Positions 11,294 to 21,528 are shown, counted from the stretch's first letter. The stretch is 42,224 nucleotides of DNA from Terriglobia bacterium (GCA_020073205.1 JAIQFR010000027.1:1-42224), one strand, 5' to 3'. Numbers and translations are program-made. The notes: generated from the sequence alone by a model not told the origin.

Positions 11294-12436
11294 TCAGCGC
11301 CCGCCGAGCCAGAGGATGCCGAGCGCCGCAGCGACGGCCAGCGCCGCGGCGGCAAGAACGATCCAAGGCCAGCGGCGGCGCCGCCGGGCGGCGGGACGAG
11401 CGCGGGGTCCCGCGTCGCCGAAGCTCGCCTGGAGCATCGACCCCGCCAGCACTTCGTGCCCCGCGGCGCGGCGGAACACCTCCCGGTTCACCCGCAGCAC
11501 CCCTTCGTCGCGCACCCGGCCGAAGAGCGCCTTCTCGATCCTCCGGCTGCGATCGTCCGGCGGCGGATGCGCGCTCGCAAGCTCCGCAACCGACGGATGG
11601 CCTCGCTCGACCTGAGATCGGAGACGCCCGAGGTAGCGCACGACCGACCGGGGGTCGTACCCGATCGAGAGCACCGCCTCGAGGGCCCTGAGGTCCGCGT
11701 CCCTCTCGCGCCTCCGCCCGTACCCGAGGCGAACGAGGTCGAGGGCGGCTCCGGCCCACGCTTCGGGGTCGGGCGCGGCTCCGCCTCGCGACACCGCGCG
11801 GAACCCCATGCGCACCAGCTGGACCGCCGCATCTTCCGAGGCGGCGTGGGCCAACTCGTGGCCGATCACGAATGCCAGCTCCGCCTCGTCCTCGAGGAAG
11901 GCGATGGTGTCGAGGCTCAGGAGAAGCGTGCCGGAGGGCAGCGCGAGGGTCTTGAGGCCGGGCTCGTCCACCAGGACGACCCGCGCGCCCTGAGGCGCGC
12001 GCTCGATCTTCTGCGCGACCTGGCGCGCGATCCTGTCGAGGTAGGACACGAGCGGCGGAGACGTGACCAGCCTCCAGCGGCCCGAGAGCGCGGAGCGGAT
12101 CTCGGATTCGGCCGCGGCGGCGATCGCCGCGTCGGGGAGCTCGACGGGGATCGAGCCGGCCCGGCAGTCCGGGCAGCGCTGTCCCGCGTGGGGAAGGATC
12201 TCGTGAGCGACGAACGGGAGCCCGCACGACTCGCACGTGAAGACCATGTCGCGAGTTTCGGCGCCAGGCGCGCTCCGTGTCCCGCACCTCGGACAGCGCG
12301 TCACCGGACGGCCTCCCAGCGTCGCCGTGGGGACCGCCGGCAGCAGGCCCTGGGGCTCTCCGCAGCGCGGACACGTCCCCGAGGAACGACCGCCGCTCGT
12401 CGGCGGCCCGCCGGTCAAGGCTTCCTGTCGTTCCAT
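11294..12436 (-). CDS. M48-family metalloprotease with N-terminal zinc ribbons and a C-terminal membrane anchor
   Basis: 380 residues from the ATG at 12436, overlapping the 3' end of the preceding zinc-ribbon gene by 22 bases. Four CxxC knuckles (Cys22/25, 48/51, 68/71, 88/91) form two or more zinc ribbons. The protease domain has His193-Glu194-x-x-His197 (IGHELAHAAS) and a likely third zinc ligand Glu244 in RRERDADL. The C-terminus is a basic run followed by a single helix at about 357-377. There is no N-terminal signal peptide, so the protease would face the cytoplasm on a tail anchor, unlike HtpX, which has N-terminal helices. Substrates are unknown. Confidence 0.82.
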   Translation of the reverse strand: MERQEALTGGPPTSGGRSSGTCPRCGEPQGLLPAVPTATLGGRPVTRCPRCGTRSAPGAETRDMVFTCESCGLPFVAHEILPHAGQRCPDCRAGSIPVELPDAAIAAAAESEIRSALSGRWRLVTSPPLVSYLDRIARQVAQKIERAPQGARVVLVDEPGLKTLALPSGTLLLSLDTIAFLEDEAELAFVIGHELAHAASEDAAVQLVRMGFRAVSRGGAAPDPEAWAGAALDLVRLGYGRRRERDADLRALEAVLSIGYDPRSVVRYLGRLRSQVERGHPSVAELASAHPPPDDRSRRIEKALFGRVRDEGVLRVNREVFRRAAGHEVLAGSMLQASFGDAGPRARPAARRRRRWPWIVLAAAALAVAAALGILWLGGR

Positions 12437-13125
12437 CGAAGGAGGCCTCCCGCGAGAGCGATTCCGCAAACGCAGCCCCACGCGGCGGCGGGCCAGAAGG
12501 GTCCGTCGGCGAGAGAGGCCAGCGCCGTCCCGCACACCATTCCGATCCCCGCTCCCGCCGCGAGCGCGAGGGAGACCCGCGACTCGCGCCCCGGCGATCG
12601 CCTGGAGGCGGCCTCCGCCGCCGGCTCGATCGCCGGTCCTGTCGCTCGTTCCGAGGGCCGCACCGGATCCGGCCCGGCCCCCGGTCCCTCCGCGAGAGCG
12701 TAAGGCGTCTCCGGTGAGGCCGCCAGCCGAGCGCCGGCCCGCTCGGGCGCCGAGGCGGCGGGAGGGAGCTCGTCCGCCACGATCCAGTAGGTCATCGCCT
12801 GGCGCGGCTCTCCCGCCTCGGCTCGGAGCGCGGTTCGCGCGAGGCTGGGTTCGAGCGACGGATCGTCCATTCCGATGGCGAGATCATGGGCCGGTCGCGC
12901 GACCGGCTGCGGAGCCCGTCGCGTCGGCGCGACGGCCGGGACCTCGCGCCGCTCGGCGTTCGGCACGGCCTGCGCATCGTGGGTTCCGCCGTCGACCCGG
13001 TAGGTGCGGCCGCCCAGGAGAGGGAACGTGAACGAGCATCGGGAGCAGCGCGCGCTTCGGGTCGACGGTCGCTCCTCCGCGGCGTGGCGGTAGGGCGTGC
13101 CGCAGGATGGGCAGATCACGATCAC
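12415..13125 (-). CDS. MJ0042-type zinc-ribbon membrane protein
   Basis: 236 residues. It begins MIVICPSCGTPYR and has Cys5/Cys8 and Cys27/Cys30, the N-terminal zinc ribbon seen in MJ0042-family proteins. A long Pro/Ala/Arg-rich linker (about 45-180) follows, with a conserved-looking MTYWIVADELPP stretch in its middle, then two hydrophobic helices at about 183-205 and 210-229. No enzymatic domain is recognised. It overlaps the M48 protease gene by 22 bases, and both carry cytosolic zinc ribbons and C-terminal membrane segments, so a shared membrane complex is plausible but unproven. Confidence 0.72.
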   Translation of the reverse strand: MIVICPSCGTPYRHAAEERPSTRSARCSRCSFTFPLLGGRTYRVDGGTHDAQAVPNAERREVPAVAPTRRAPQPVARPAHDLAIGMDDPSLEPSLARTALRAEAGEPRQAMTYWIVADELPPAASAPERAGARLAASPETPYALAEGPGAGPDPVRPSERATGPAIEPAAEAASRRSPGRESRVSLALAAGAGIGMVCGTALASLADGPFWPAAAWGCVCGIALAGGLLRWNDRKP

Positions 13126-13261
13126 GCGCTGACCCCCTCACCGGCGCCGGATCGACCGGGCCGCCGGAAGCAAAAGCTAGGTTCGCCGCAATCGCGGGTC
13201 AAGTCGAGAGGGAGGGGCGAAAGCTCGAGGGAGACGACGCTCGTGCGCCGCGAGGCGAGGC

Positions 13262-14455
13262 TCAGGCTCGGACGCCGCCGTAGGTCCGGGCGATCTCGCG
13301 CCAGGCGAGGAGCGAGTTCTCGATGGTCCGGTCCGGAACGGTGAGCGAGATCCGGAAGTACCCCGCCCGACCGAAGCCGATCCCCGGCACCACCAGCACG
13401 TTCCGCTTGACGCATTCCTCGACGAACTCCCGGTCGTCGGGCACGGGGCTCTTGGGGAACATGTAGAACGCCCCCCGCGGCTTGACGATGTCGAAGCCCA
13501 TCCCCGTCAGCGCTTCGTACAGGACGTTCCGCCGCCGCTCGTACACGCGAGGGTCGATGCCGTCCCTGAGGCAGTCCTTGACCGCCAGCTGCATCAGGGC
13601 CGGGGCGTTCACGAACCCGAGGACCCGGATCGCGAAGACCATGCCCGCCAGGAGCTTCTCCGCGGAGTCCGCGCCGGGGTGGACCGCGATGTGACCGATC
13701 CGCTCCCCCGCGAGCCCGAGGTCCTTGCTGTGCGAGTAGACCACGATCGAGTGCTCGTAGATCGGGAAGACGTGCGGGTACACCGCGCCGTCGAACAGGA
13801 TCTTCTTGTAAGGGTCGTCGCTGATCAGATAGATCGGCTGCCCGAAGCGCGCCGACTTCTCCCGGAGGAGATCCGCGACCCGGCGCAGCGACGCCTCCGC
13901 GTACACCACGCCGGTGGGGTTGTTGGGCGAATTGACGATGACGGCCCGGGTCCTGGGACCGATCCTCGCGTCGAGACTCTCGAGGTCGAAGTCGAACGTC
14001 TCCCCCGTTTCGGCGACCACCGGAACCCCGCCGTGGTTGTCGATGTAGAACAGGTATTCGACGAAGTACGGCGAGAAGACCACGACCTCGTCGCCGGCGT
14101 CGAGGATCGTCTTGAGCACCACGTTGAGACCGCCGCCCGCTCCGACGCAGAGGATCACGTGGTCGGCCGGGACGTCGACGCCGGACTCCTCCGACACCCA
14201 GCGCGCCACCGCCTCTCGGGCCTCCGGAAAGCCCGCATTCGGCATGTAGCCGTGCATGTGTTTCGCTGGGTGCTCGACGAGGTGCCGGAGTCGGCGCTGG
14301 AAGGCCTCCGGCGGGTCGAGGTCCGGATTGCCGAGGGTGAAGTCGAACACGCTGTCGGCGCCGAACTGCTTCCGCAGACGGAGCCCTTCCTCGAACATCT
14401 TCCGGATCCAGGAAGACTCCTCCATCTGCCGCGCGATCTTGGACGAAACGGGCAT
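13262..14455 (-). CDS. PLP-dependent aminotransferase, class I/II (aspartate aminotransferase-like)
   Basis: 397 residues from an ATG, usual length for fold-type I aminotransferases. The motifs are in order: FDFTLGNPDLDPPEAF, GYMPNAGFPEAREAVARW, ILCVGAGGGLNVVLKTIL, VNSPNNPTGVVY (binds the carboxylate), LISDDPYKKI, the PLP-binding Lys244 in YSHSKDLGLAGERIG, and YFRISLTVPD containing the substrate-carboxylate arginine. Annotated relatives are usually called pyridoxal phosphate-dependent aminotransferase without a fixed substrate. It stands alone: 136 bases separate it from the next minus-strand gene, and it is divergent from the EF-G2 gene. Confidence 0.93.
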   Translation of the reverse strand: MPVSSKIARQMEESSWIRKMFEEGLRLRKQFGADSVFDFTLGNPDLDPPEAFQRRLRHLVEHPAKHMHGYMPNAGFPEAREAVARWVSEESGVDVPADHVILCVGAGGGLNVVLKTILDAGDEVVVFSPYFVEYLFYIDNHGGVPVVAETGETFDFDLESLDARIGPRTRAVIVNSPNNPTGVVYAEASLRRVADLLREKSARFGQPIYLISDDPYKKILFDGAVYPHVFPIYEHSIVVYSHSKDLGLAGERIGHIAVHPGADSAEKLLAGMVFAIRVLGFVNAPALMQLAVKDCLRDGIDPRVYERRRNVLYEALTGMGFDIVKPRGAFYMFPKSPVPDDREFVEECVKRNVLVVPGIGFGRAGYFRISLTVPDRTIENSLLAWREIARTYGGVRA

Positions 14456-14554
14456 GGGTGGACCTCCGCCGGCGAGCGTGGCCTCGCACTATAGCATGGG
14501 CCTGCGGCGAGCGACGCTCGCCACGGGCCGAAATGGAGCGGTTTTAGGGCTCTA

Positions 14555-14563
14555 TGGTATATT
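14555..14563 (+). promoter_or_regulatory. Extended -10 promoter element upstream of the EF-G2 operon
   Basis: TGGTATATT has the hexamer TATATT at 14558-14563 with a TGn extension, closely matching the element at 3315-3323 (both contain ATGGTATA). No clear -35 is seen. It lies 72 bases before the ATG of the EF-G2 gene in the divergent gap with the aminotransferase. Confidence 0.45.
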
Positions 14564-14635
14564 CCCGGCTTCCCCGAACGCCGGGCGGGCTCCGGGGTGC
14601 GGGCCGTCCGCTCGAGGTGCAAGAGGAGCGCATCG

Positions 14636-16735
14636 ATGAAGGTTTTCGACACCGCGGACCTTCGCAACATCGCGTTGATCGGCCACGGCGATTCGGGCAA
14701 GACCACCCTCGCGTCGGGGATGCTCTTTGTCGCGGGCGCCGTGAGCCGGTTCGGGCACGTCGAAGACGGCACGACGGTCACGGACTTCGACGACGAGGAG
14801 ATCGAGAGGAAGATCTCGCTCCAGACCGCCCTCGCGCACCTCGAATGGCGCGACAAGAAGGTGAACCTCCTCGACACGCCGGGGTACGCAGCGTTCGTGG
14901 CGGACGCCAAGTCCGCGCTGTCCGTCGCCGACGCCGCGCTCCTCCTCGTCGAGGGCGTTGCGGGGGTCCAGGTGATCACCGAGCGCACGTTCAAGTTCGC
15001 CCAGGAGGCGGGCGTGCCGGTGGTGATGGTGGTGAACAAGCTCGACCGCGAGCGCGCCTCTTTCGAGAGGACCCTCGAGTCCATCCAAGGGCGATTCGGC
15101 CGGTCCGCGGTACCGATCCAGTTCCCCATCGGCGAGGAGCTGGCCTTCGAGGGGGTCGTGGACCTGGTGTCGATGAAGGCCTGGACGTTCCCGAAGGACG
15201 ACTCGGGCAAGGGATCCTCCGGGGACGTGCCTCCCCCGATGGTGGAGCGAGCGAAGGAGCTGAGATCGAAGCTGGTGGAGATGGTCGCGGAGAGCGACGA
15301 CACGCTCATGGAGACCTTCTTCGAGACGGGAGATCTGAGGGACGAGCAACTTCGCGCGGGGCTCCGCAAGGCGATCCTCGAGCGGAAGATTGTCCCGGTG
15401 ACCTGCGCGAGCGGGCTCCATGCCGTCGGCGCGTCGTGCCTTCTCGACCTCGCGGTGGACCTCCTTCCCGCGCCGGGGGAGCGAGGCGACGCGGTCGGGA
15501 CGAATCCTGCGGACGGCTCGGAGGTGCGGCGGCCCATCTCCTCCGCGGGGCCGGTCTCCGCGTTCGTGTTCAAGACCATCGCCGACCCGTACGCCGGTCG
15601 GCTCTCACTGTTCCGCGTGGTAACGGGGGTCCTGAAGGGCGACTCGTCGGTCGTGAACGTCAAGGAGGGCGCCGCCGAGCGCCTCGGCGCGGTCTCGATC
15701 CTCCAGGGGAAGCAGCTCGTGTCGGTCCCCGAGCTCAGGGCGGGAGATCTCGGCGTCGTCGCGAAGCTCAAGGAGACGCGCACGGGCGACACGCTCGCCG
15801 ATCCCGCACACCCCATCCAGTACCCGGCGGTGGCGTTCCCCGCTCCGTCGATCTCGTTCGCCCTCGAGCCGAAGTCCAAGGGGGACGAAGAGAAGATCTC
15901 CACGGCCCTCGCGCGGCTCATGGAGGAGGACCCGGTCCTGAGGGTGGGCCGGGACCCGCGCACCCACGAGACCCTCGTCTCCGGGAGCGGGCAGGTCCAC
16001 GTCGAGGTCGCCGTCGCCAAGATGAAGAAGAAGTTCGGCGTCGAGGCGCTCCTGAAGCAGCCGAAGGTCCCGTACCTCGAGACCATCAAGAGGAAGGTCG
16101 GGCCGGTGCAGGGGCGGCACAAGAAGCAGACCGGGGGCCGCGGGCAGTTCGGCGACTGCTGGATCGAGATGGAGCCGCTCCCTCGGGGTACCGGCTTCGA
16201 GTTCGTGGACAAGATCTTCGGCGGGTCGATTCCGCAGAACTTCCGGCCGGCGGTCGAGAAGGGGGTCGTGGACGCCGCGTCGCGGGGTTGGCTGGCCGGC
16301 TGCCAGGTGGTGGACTTCCGGGTGACCTTGACGGACGGGTCGTACCACACGGTGGACTCTTCCGAGATCGCGTTCAAGATCGCGGGATCCCTCGCGTTCA
16401 AGGCGGCGATGGAGGAGGCTCGGCCGACCATCCTCGAGCCGATCTACTCGGTGGAGATCGTGGCCCCCGAGGAGTACATGGGCGACATCATGGGCGACCT
16501 GTCGTCCCGGCGCGGGAAGCCGCAGGGGATGGACGCCGAGGGCCACGACCAGGTGATCCGCGCCCAGGTCCCGCTCTCCGAGATCCTGACGTACGCCTCC
16601 ACGCTGAAGTCCATCACGTCGGACCGGGGGACCTACGCCATGGAGTTCGACCACTACGAGGAGGCTCCCGCGCACGTCCAGGAGAAGATCATCGCCGAAG
16701 CGGCGAAGGCGAAGCAGGAAGAAGCGGAGAAGTGA
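14636..16735 (+). CDS. Elongation factor G-like protein, EF-G2 type
   Basis: 699 residues from the ATG behind AGAGGAG. It has the five-domain layout of EF-G: GTPase domain with P-loop [10 protein letters not shown] (from Gly16), G3 DTPGY (80-84) and G4 NKLD (134-137); domain II ([16 protein letters not shown]); domain IV ([20 protein letters not shown]); and domain V ([20 protein letters not shown]). The switch regions differ from canonical EF-G: DTPGHVDF is replaced by DTPGYAAF, so the catalytic histidine is Tyr84, and the RGITI switch I motif reads [10 protein letters not shown]. These are traits of the EF-G2 paralogue group, whose role is less clear than that of FusA. Seven bases separate it from asnS. 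Confidence 0.92.
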   Translation: MKVFDTADLRNIALIGHGDSGKTTLASGMLFVAGAVSRFGHVEDGTTVTDFDDEEIERKISLQTALAHLEWRDKKVNLLDTPGYAAFVADAKSALSVADAALLLVEGVAGVQVITERTFKFAQEAGVPVVMVVNKLDRERASFERTLESIQGRFGRSAVPIQFPIGEELAFEGVVDLVSMKAWTFPKDDSGKGSSGDVPPPMVERAKELRSKLVEMVAESDDTLMETFFETGDLRDEQLRAGLRKAILERKIVPVTCASGLHAVGASCLLDLAVDLLPAPGERGDAVGTNPADGSEVRRPISSAGPVSAFVFKTIADPYAGRLSLFRVVTGVLKGDSSVVNVKEGAAERLGAVSILQGKQLVSVPELRAGDLGVVAKLKETRTGDTLADPAHPIQYPAVAFPAPSISFALEPKSKGDEEKISTALARLMEEDPVLRVGRDPRTHETLVSGSGQVHVEVAVAKMKKKFGVEALLKQPKVPYLETIKRKVGPVQGRHKKQTGGRGQFGDCWIEMEPLPRGTGFEFVDKIFGGSIPQNFRPAVEKGVVDAASRGWLAGCQVVDFRVTLTDGSYHTVDSSEIAFKIAGSLAFKAAMEEARPTILEPIYSVEIVAPEEYMGDIMGDLSSRRGKPQGMDAEGHDQVIRAQVPLSEILTYASTLKSITSDRGTYAMEFDHYEEAPAHVQEKIIAEAAKAKQEEAEK

Positions 16736-16742
16736 GACGGCC

Positions 16743-18071
16743 GTGGTGCGGGATTTCGTCTACGTCGAGGAACTCGAGGCCCACGTCGGCGAGCGGGTCA
16801 TCCTTAAGGGCTGGCTCTACCACAAGCGATCCTCGGGGAAGCTCAAGTTCCTGGTCCTGCGCGATGGCACCGGTTTCCTCCAGTGCGTCGCGTTCGCGCG
16901 GGACGTTCCGCCCGAGCTGTTCGAGCGTTGCGATCGCCTGCCTCTCGAGTCCTCCATCCGCGTGACCGGAACGGTGCGCCGGGACGAGCGGGCGCCGGGG
17001 GGATTCGAGCTGGGGCTCGAGGAGCTCGAGGCGATCCACGAGGCCGCGGACTACCCGATCCAGCCCAAGGAGCACGGCGTCGAGTTCCTCTTCGACCACC
17101 GCCACCTCTACCTGAGGTCGCGAACGCCCATGGCGGTCCTCAAGGTCCGGAGCGAGGTGGTCCAGGCCTGCCGGGACTTCTTCTACGAGCGGCGGTTCGT
17201 CCTGATCGACTCCCCCATCCTGACCCCCGCCGCCTGCGAGGGGACCACCACGCTGTTCGAGACGGACTACTTCGGGCGGAGCGCCTACCTCACGCAGTCC
17301 GGCCAGCTCTACGTCGAGCCGGCCTGCATGGCGTTCGGGCGGGTCTACTGCTTCGGCCCCACGTTCCGCGCGGAAAAGTCCAAGACGCGCCGGCATCTGA
17401 CCGAGTTCTGGATGATCGAGCCCGAGGTGGCGTTCATGGACCTCGACGGCCTCCTCGAGCTGGCCGAGGAGTTCGTCTCGTACCTCGTGGGACGCGCCCT
17501 CGAACGGTGCCGCGAGGAGCTCCTGTTCCTCGAGCGGGACACCTCGCCGCTTAAGAGGGTCGCCCCGCCCTTCCCCCGGATCACCTACGACGAGGCGTCG
17601 GCCCTTCTCGCGCGCCCCGAGGCGCGGGCGCGGATGGCGGAGGCGTCCGCACCGGCCTTCGCGCACGGCAGCGATTTCGGGGCCCTCGACGAGACCATCG
17701 TCACCGAGGCGTTCGACCGCCCCGTGATGGTCACCCACTGGCCGACCGCGATCAAGGCGTTCTACATGCAGCCGGACGCCGCCGATCCGACGAAGGCCCT
17801 CTGCGTCGACGTGCTGGCCCCCGAGGGGTACGGCGAGATCATCGGCGGCTCCCAGCGCATCCACGACCACGATCTACTCCTCTCGCGGATACGGGAGCAC
17901 GGCCTGCCGGTCGAGGCGTTCCAGTGGTACCTCGACATCCGCAAGTACGGGACGGTCCCGCACTCCGGCTTCGGGATGGGGATCGAGCGGTTCGTCAGCT
18001 GGATCTGCGGGATCCCGCACCTCCGCGAGGCGATCCCCTACCCCCGCCAGATCCACCGGCTCTATCCGTGA
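16743..18071 (+). CDS. asnS: Asparaginyl-tRNA synthetase
   Basis: 442 residues from a GTG at 16743 (a second in-frame GTG follows at once). The N-terminal OB-fold anticodon-binding domain ([20 protein letters not shown]) is followed by the class II core: motif 1 around the [17 protein letters not shown] segment, motif 2 [19 protein letters not shown] with the adjacent MIEPEVAF, and motif 3 [17 protein letters not shown]. The [15 protein letters not shown] and [12 protein letters not shown] blocks separate AsnRS from AspRS. The protein charges tRNA-Asn. Its stop overlaps the rimO start as GTGA, and it follows the EF-G2 gene by seven bases, giving a translation-themed operon head. Confidence 0.95.
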   Translation: MVRDFVYVEELEAHVGERVILKGWLYHKRSSGKLKFLVLRDGTGFLQCVAFARDVPPELFERCDRLPLESSIRVTGTVRRDERAPGGFELGLEELEAIHEAADYPIQPKEHGVEFLFDHRHLYLRSRTPMAVLKVRSEVVQACRDFFYERRFVLIDSPILTPAACEGTTTLFETDYFGRSAYLTQSGQLYVEPACMAFGRVYCFGPTFRAEKSKTRRHLTEFWMIEPEVAFMDLDGLLELAEEFVSYLVGRALERCREELLFLERDTSPLKRVAPPFPRITYDEASALLARPEARARMAEASAPAFAHGSDFGALDETIVTEAFDRPVMVTHWPTAIKAFYMQPDAADPTKALCVDVLAPEGYGEIIGGSQRIHDHDLLLSRIREHGLPVEAFQWYLDIRKYGTVPHSGFGMGIERFVSWICGIPHLREAIPYPRQIHRLYP

Positions 18072-19438
18072 AGGCGTCCCGGTCCTCCGGAGGGGCCCCG
18101 GTCCTCGTCGGGATCGTGAGCCTCGGCTGCGCCAAGAACCTGGTGGACACCGAGGTCATGCTCGGACACCTCGAGCGAGCGGGCGCCTCGTTCGTGCAGG
18201 ACCCCGCCGAGGCGGAGGTCCTCGTGGTCAACACCTGCGGGTTCATCGAAGCCGCCCGCGAGGAGTCGATCCGGGCGATCCTCGAGGCGGCGGAGCACAA
18301 GGTCACGGGACGCCTGAAGCGCCTCGTCGTCGCGGGCTGCCTCGTCCAGCGCTACCCGAGGGAGATGCGGGAGAGCCTTCCCGAGGTGGACGACTGGATC
18401 GGGCTCGACGAGCTCGACCAGGTGGTCCGGGCCGTGGCGAGCGGGAGGCGAGAGGCCCTCGGCGCCCCGGCCGTCGCTGTGCCCTCCGCCTACCTCTACG
18501 ATCACGCCACGCCGCGCCGTCTGGCCACGCCGCCCTGGACCGCGTTCGTGAAGATCGCCGAGGGATGCGACCACACGTGCTCGTTCTGCGCCATTCCCTC
18601 GTTCCGCGGCGCGTTCCGTTCGCGCCCGATCGACGACATCGTCCTCGAGGCGGAGGCGCTCGCCCGCTCCGGCGTTCGCGAGATCGGCCTGATCTCGCAG
18701 GACACCAGCGACTACGGCCGCGACCTCGGTCAGAGGGACGGCCTCCCCCGGCTGCTCGAGAGGCTCGACGCGGTTGGGGAGCTCCGTTGGATTCGCCTGC
18801 ACTATCTCTATCCGAACAGCGTGACGCCGCTGCTCGTCGACGCCATGGCCCGGCTCGAGAAGGTCGTCGAGTACGTCGACCTCCCGCTGCAGCACGCGCA
18901 TCCCGCGATGCTCCGCCGAATGCGCCGCGGCGGCAGCGCCGAAGGACACCTGGCGCTCGTCGAACGATTTCGCGCCGCCATGCCCGGCGCCGCTCTGAGA
19001 ACCACCCTCATCGTCGGCTTTCCCGGCGAGACCGAGGAGGAGTTCGGGGCGCTGCTCGCCTTCGTCGCCGAAGCGCGATTCGACCATCTCGGGGCGTTCA
19101 CGTACTCGCACGAGGACGGGACCCGGGCGTTCGCGCTCGATGACGACGTCCCTCCCGAGGCGAAAGAGGAGCGTCGCGAGCGGCTGATGGTGTTGCAGCA
19201 GGGGATCGCGTTCCGCCGCAACGAGGGGAGGATCGGCTCGCGGGTCGAGCTGCTCGTCGAAGGGGTCCACCCCGAGACGGAGCATCTCCTCGTGGGGCGG
19301 ACCCGCGGCCAGGCGCTGGACGTCGACGGCCAGGTCCTGGTGAACGACGGGGCGGCGCCCGCGGGGACGTTCGCGACCGCGGAGATCTCCGATACCGCGG
19401 GGTACGATCTCGTCGCCAGGATCGTCGATGCTCCCTGA
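18068..19438 (+). CDS. rimO: Ribosomal protein S12 methylthiotransferase
   Basis: 456 residues from a GTG overlapping the asnS stop. RimO is a radical-SAM enzyme that methylthiolates the conserved aspartate of ribosomal protein S12. The N-terminal MTTase domain reads [17 protein letters not shown] and [15 protein letters not shown]; the radical-SAM cluster is Cys167-x3-Cys171-x2-Cys174 in [17 protein letters not shown]. The C-terminal TRAM domain ends the protein. [12 protein letters not shown] and [20 protein letters not shown] are RimO-type rather than MiaB-type blocks. Its 3' end overlaps pgpA by 11 bases. Confidence 0.95.
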   Translation: MKASRSSGGAPVLVGIVSLGCAKNLVDTEVMLGHLERAGASFVQDPAEAEVLVVNTCGFIEAAREESIRAILEAAEHKVTGRLKRLVVAGCLVQRYPREMRESLPEVDDWIGLDELDQVVRAVASGRREALGAPAVAVPSAYLYDHATPRRLATPPWTAFVKIAEGCDHTCSFCAIPSFRGAFRSRPIDDIVLEAEALARSGVREIGLISQDTSDYGRDLGQRDGLPRLLERLDAVGELRWIRLHYLYPNSVTPLLVDAMARLEKVVEYVDLPLQHAHPAMLRRMRRGGSAEGHLALVERFRAAMPGAALRTTLIVGFPGETEEEFGALLAFVAEARFDHLGAFTYSHEDGTRAFALDDDVPPEAKEERRERLMVLQQGIAFRRNEGRIGSRVELLVEGVHPETEHLLVGRTRGQALDVDGQVLVNDGAAPAGTFATAEISDTAGYDLVARIVDAP

Positions 19439-19931
19439 CGCGAGCGAACGCGAGGGTCGGGTCTCCACGCTTCGCGTCCGGATCGCGACGGCCTTCGGCA
19501 TCGGTCGGGCGCCGCTTTTCCCCGGGACCTGGGGATCGCTCCCGGGGGTCGCGCTCGCGTGGGGGCTAAGCGTCGCGGGCGGGCCCTGGGCGGTCGTTGC
19601 GGCGATCGTCGTCGTCACCGCGGTGGGAACCTGGGCCGCGGACGGCGCCGCCCGCCATTTCCGGCATCCCGACCCCTCCCCGGTGGTGGTGGACGAGATC
19701 GCCGGGCAGATGCTCTCGCTGGCCTTCGTCCCGCCGACCTGGCAGGTGCTGGTCGCCGGCTTCTTCTTCTTCCGAGTTTTCGATATCCTCAAGCCGTTCC
19801 CCGCGGGCGCCCTGGAGCGGCTCCCGGGAGGCGCGGGCATCATGGCGGACGACCTCGCCGCCGCGATCTACGCCAATCTCGTGCTCCAGGCGGCAATCCA
19901 TTTCGCCCCGCGGGCGATGGGGACCGCATGA
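19428..19931 (+). CDS. pgpA: Phosphatidylglycerophosphatase A
   Basis: 167 residues from an ATG inside the end of rimO. PgpA removes phosphate from phosphatidylglycerol phosphate at the inner membrane. The signatures are GIGRAPLFPGTWGSLPG near the start, VVVDEIAGQMLSL (metal-binding acidic motif), FFFRVFDILKPFP and GAGIMADDLAAAIYANL. Three to four hydrophobic helices are visible. The stop overlaps the start of ribF as ATGA, so it belongs to the same transcript as rimO, ribF, tmk and holB. Confidence 0.94.
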   Translation: MLPDASEREGRVSTLRVRIATAFGIGRAPLFPGTWGSLPGVALAWGLSVAGGPWAVVAAIVVVTAVGTWAADGAARHFRHPDPSPVVVDEIAGQMLSLAFVPPTWQVLVAGFFFFRVFDILKPFPAGALERLPGGAGIMADDLAAAIYANLVLQAAIHFAPRAMGTA

Positions 19932-20869
19932 CCGTCTGGAACGGCATGGACGCCTTCCCCCGCGACGCCGCGCCCGTCGTGGCGACCATCGGGAACTACG
20001 ACGGCGTGCACCTCGGCCACCGCGCGATCCTCGAGAGCGTGGTCGCCGCGGCGAGGCGGCGCGGGCTCCCTTCGCTCGTGGTGACGTTCGACCCCCACCC
20101 CCTTGCGATCGTGGCCCCTTCCCGCCGGCCGCGGCTCCTCCAGACGCGCCGGCAGAAGCTCGACTCGCTGGACGGGTGCGGGATCGGCGGCGTGCTGATC
20201 CTGAGGTTCGACGCGACCTTCGCCGCGATGACCGGAGAGGAGTTCTTCCGGACGTTTCTGAGGGGCCGCGTGACCCCGGCGGCGATTCACGTGGGCGCGA
20301 GCTTCCGGTTCGGGCACGACCGCGCCGGGGACGTGGACCTCCTCTGCCGCATCGGCTCCGAGATGGGGTTCGAGGTGGTCGGCGTGCCGCAGGTCGCGGT
20401 GAGCGGCGAGATCGTCTCCTCCTCCGCGGTCCGTCGCATCGTCGAGGACGGGGACGTGGAGCGCGCCGCGCGGATGCTGGGCCGTCCGTTCGCGCTCGCC
20501 GGCGAGGTGGTGGCCGGGGACGGGCGCGGCCGGATGCTCGATTTCCCCACGGCGAACCTCGACGTCGAGAACGAGATGGTCCCCCACCGCGGCGTGTACG
20601 TCACCGAGTCGTCGGTCCTGTCGTCCAGGAACCCGTCGGTGACCAACGTGGGCGTGCGCCCGACGTTCGGCGGCGAGACGCTGGTGGTGGAGACGCACCT
20701 CATCGACTTCGACGAGGACCTCCTGGGCGAGCGGATGGAGGTCCGCTTCCTCGCCCGCCTGAGGGACGAGAAGCGCTTCTCGGGCGGCGACGAGCTGGCG
20801 GACCAGATCGCGAGGGATCGCGCCGCCGCGGTGGCGTACTTCCAGGGCCGCGACACCGCCTGGCCATGA
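19928..20869 (+). CDS. ribF: Bifunctional riboflavin kinase / FAD synthetase
   Basis: 313 residues, usual length. It converts riboflavin to FMN and then FAD. The N-terminal adenylyltransferase domain has IGNYDGVHLGHRAIL and VVTFDPHPLAI and continues to SSSAVRRIVEDGDVERAARM; the C-terminal kinase domain has GEVVAGDGRGRMLDFPTANL and HRGVYV, the flavin/ATP-binding beta-barrel. The ATG overlaps the pgpA stop (ATGA) and its own stop overlaps the tmk start (ATGA), so translational coupling on both sides is likely. Confidence 0.95.
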   Translation: MTVWNGMDAFPRDAAPVVATIGNYDGVHLGHRAILESVVAAARRRGLPSLVVTFDPHPLAIVAPSRRPRLLQTRRQKLDSLDGCGIGGVLILRFDATFAAMTGEEFFRTFLRGRVTPAAIHVGASFRFGHDRAGDVDLLCRIGSEMGFEVVGVPQVAVSGEIVSSSAVRRIVEDGDVERAARMLGRPFALAGEVVAGDGRGRMLDFPTANLDVENEMVPHRGVYVTESSVLSSRNPSVTNVGVRPTFGGETLVVETHLIDFDEDLLGERMEVRFLARLRDEKRFSGGDELADQIARDRAAAVAYFQGRDTAWP

Positions 20870-21528
20870 GCGGCCTCTTCATCACGTTCGAAGGGGTCGA
20901 AGGCTCGGGCAAGAGCACGCAGCTCGCGAGGATCGCGCGGCGGCTCGCGGGCGCCGGGAGGGACGTCGTCGCGACGCGCGAGCCGGGCGGGACCGCGCTC
21001 GGCCGGCGGCTTCGCGGCGTGCTGCTCGAGCGGGACGGGGCGCCGATCGGGCCCCGAGTCGAGCTCCTCCTCTACGTCGCCGACCGCGCTCAGCACGTGG
21101 CCGAGGTGATCGCGCCCGCCCTGCGCCGAGGAGCCGTCGTGCTCTCTGACCGGTTCCTCGACGCGACGATCGCCTATCAGGGATACGGGCGCGGGCTCGG
21201 CCGGGAGGCGGTGCTCGCGCTCCACCGGGAGAGCCCTCTTAACCTCCGTCCCGACCGAACGGTCCTCCTCGACCTCGACCCGGTCTCGGGCCTCGGCCGA
21301 GCGCGGTCCCGCAACGAGGCGGATGGGACCGACCTTGCGGAGGGGCGGTTCGAGAGCGAGGAGGTTGCGTTCCACCGGGCCGTCCGCCGAGGTTATCTCG
21401 CGCTCGCCTCGGAGGAGCCAGGGCGGATCCGCCTCGTCGACGCGGTCGGACCCGAGGACGCCGTCGAGGAGCGGGTCCGGGCGGCGCTCTCGGACCTCCT
21501 CCCCTCTCTGCGGGATCCCGTGCCGTGA
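20866..21528 (+). CDS. tmk: Thymidylate kinase
   Basis: 220 residues. It phosphorylates dTMP to dTDP. The P-loop FEGVEGSGKSTQ lies at residues 8-19, followed by REPGGTALG, the DRF-type motif SDRFLDATIAYQGYGRGL, and a LID segment RSRNEADGTDLAEGRFE. The start overlaps the ribF stop as ATGA and the stop overlaps the holB start as GTGA. Pairing with holB is a common bacterial arrangement linking nucleotide supply and replication. Confidence 0.95.
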   Translation: MSGLFITFEGVEGSGKSTQLARIARRLAGAGRDVVATREPGGTALGRRLRGVLLERDGAPIGPRVELLLYVADRAQHVAEVIAPALRRGAVVLSDRFLDATIAYQGYGRGLGREAVLALHRESPLNLRPDRTVLLDLDPVSGLGRARSRNEADGTDLAEGRFESEEVAFHRAVRRGYLALASEEPGRIRLVDAVGPEDAVEERVRAALSDLLPSLRDPVP

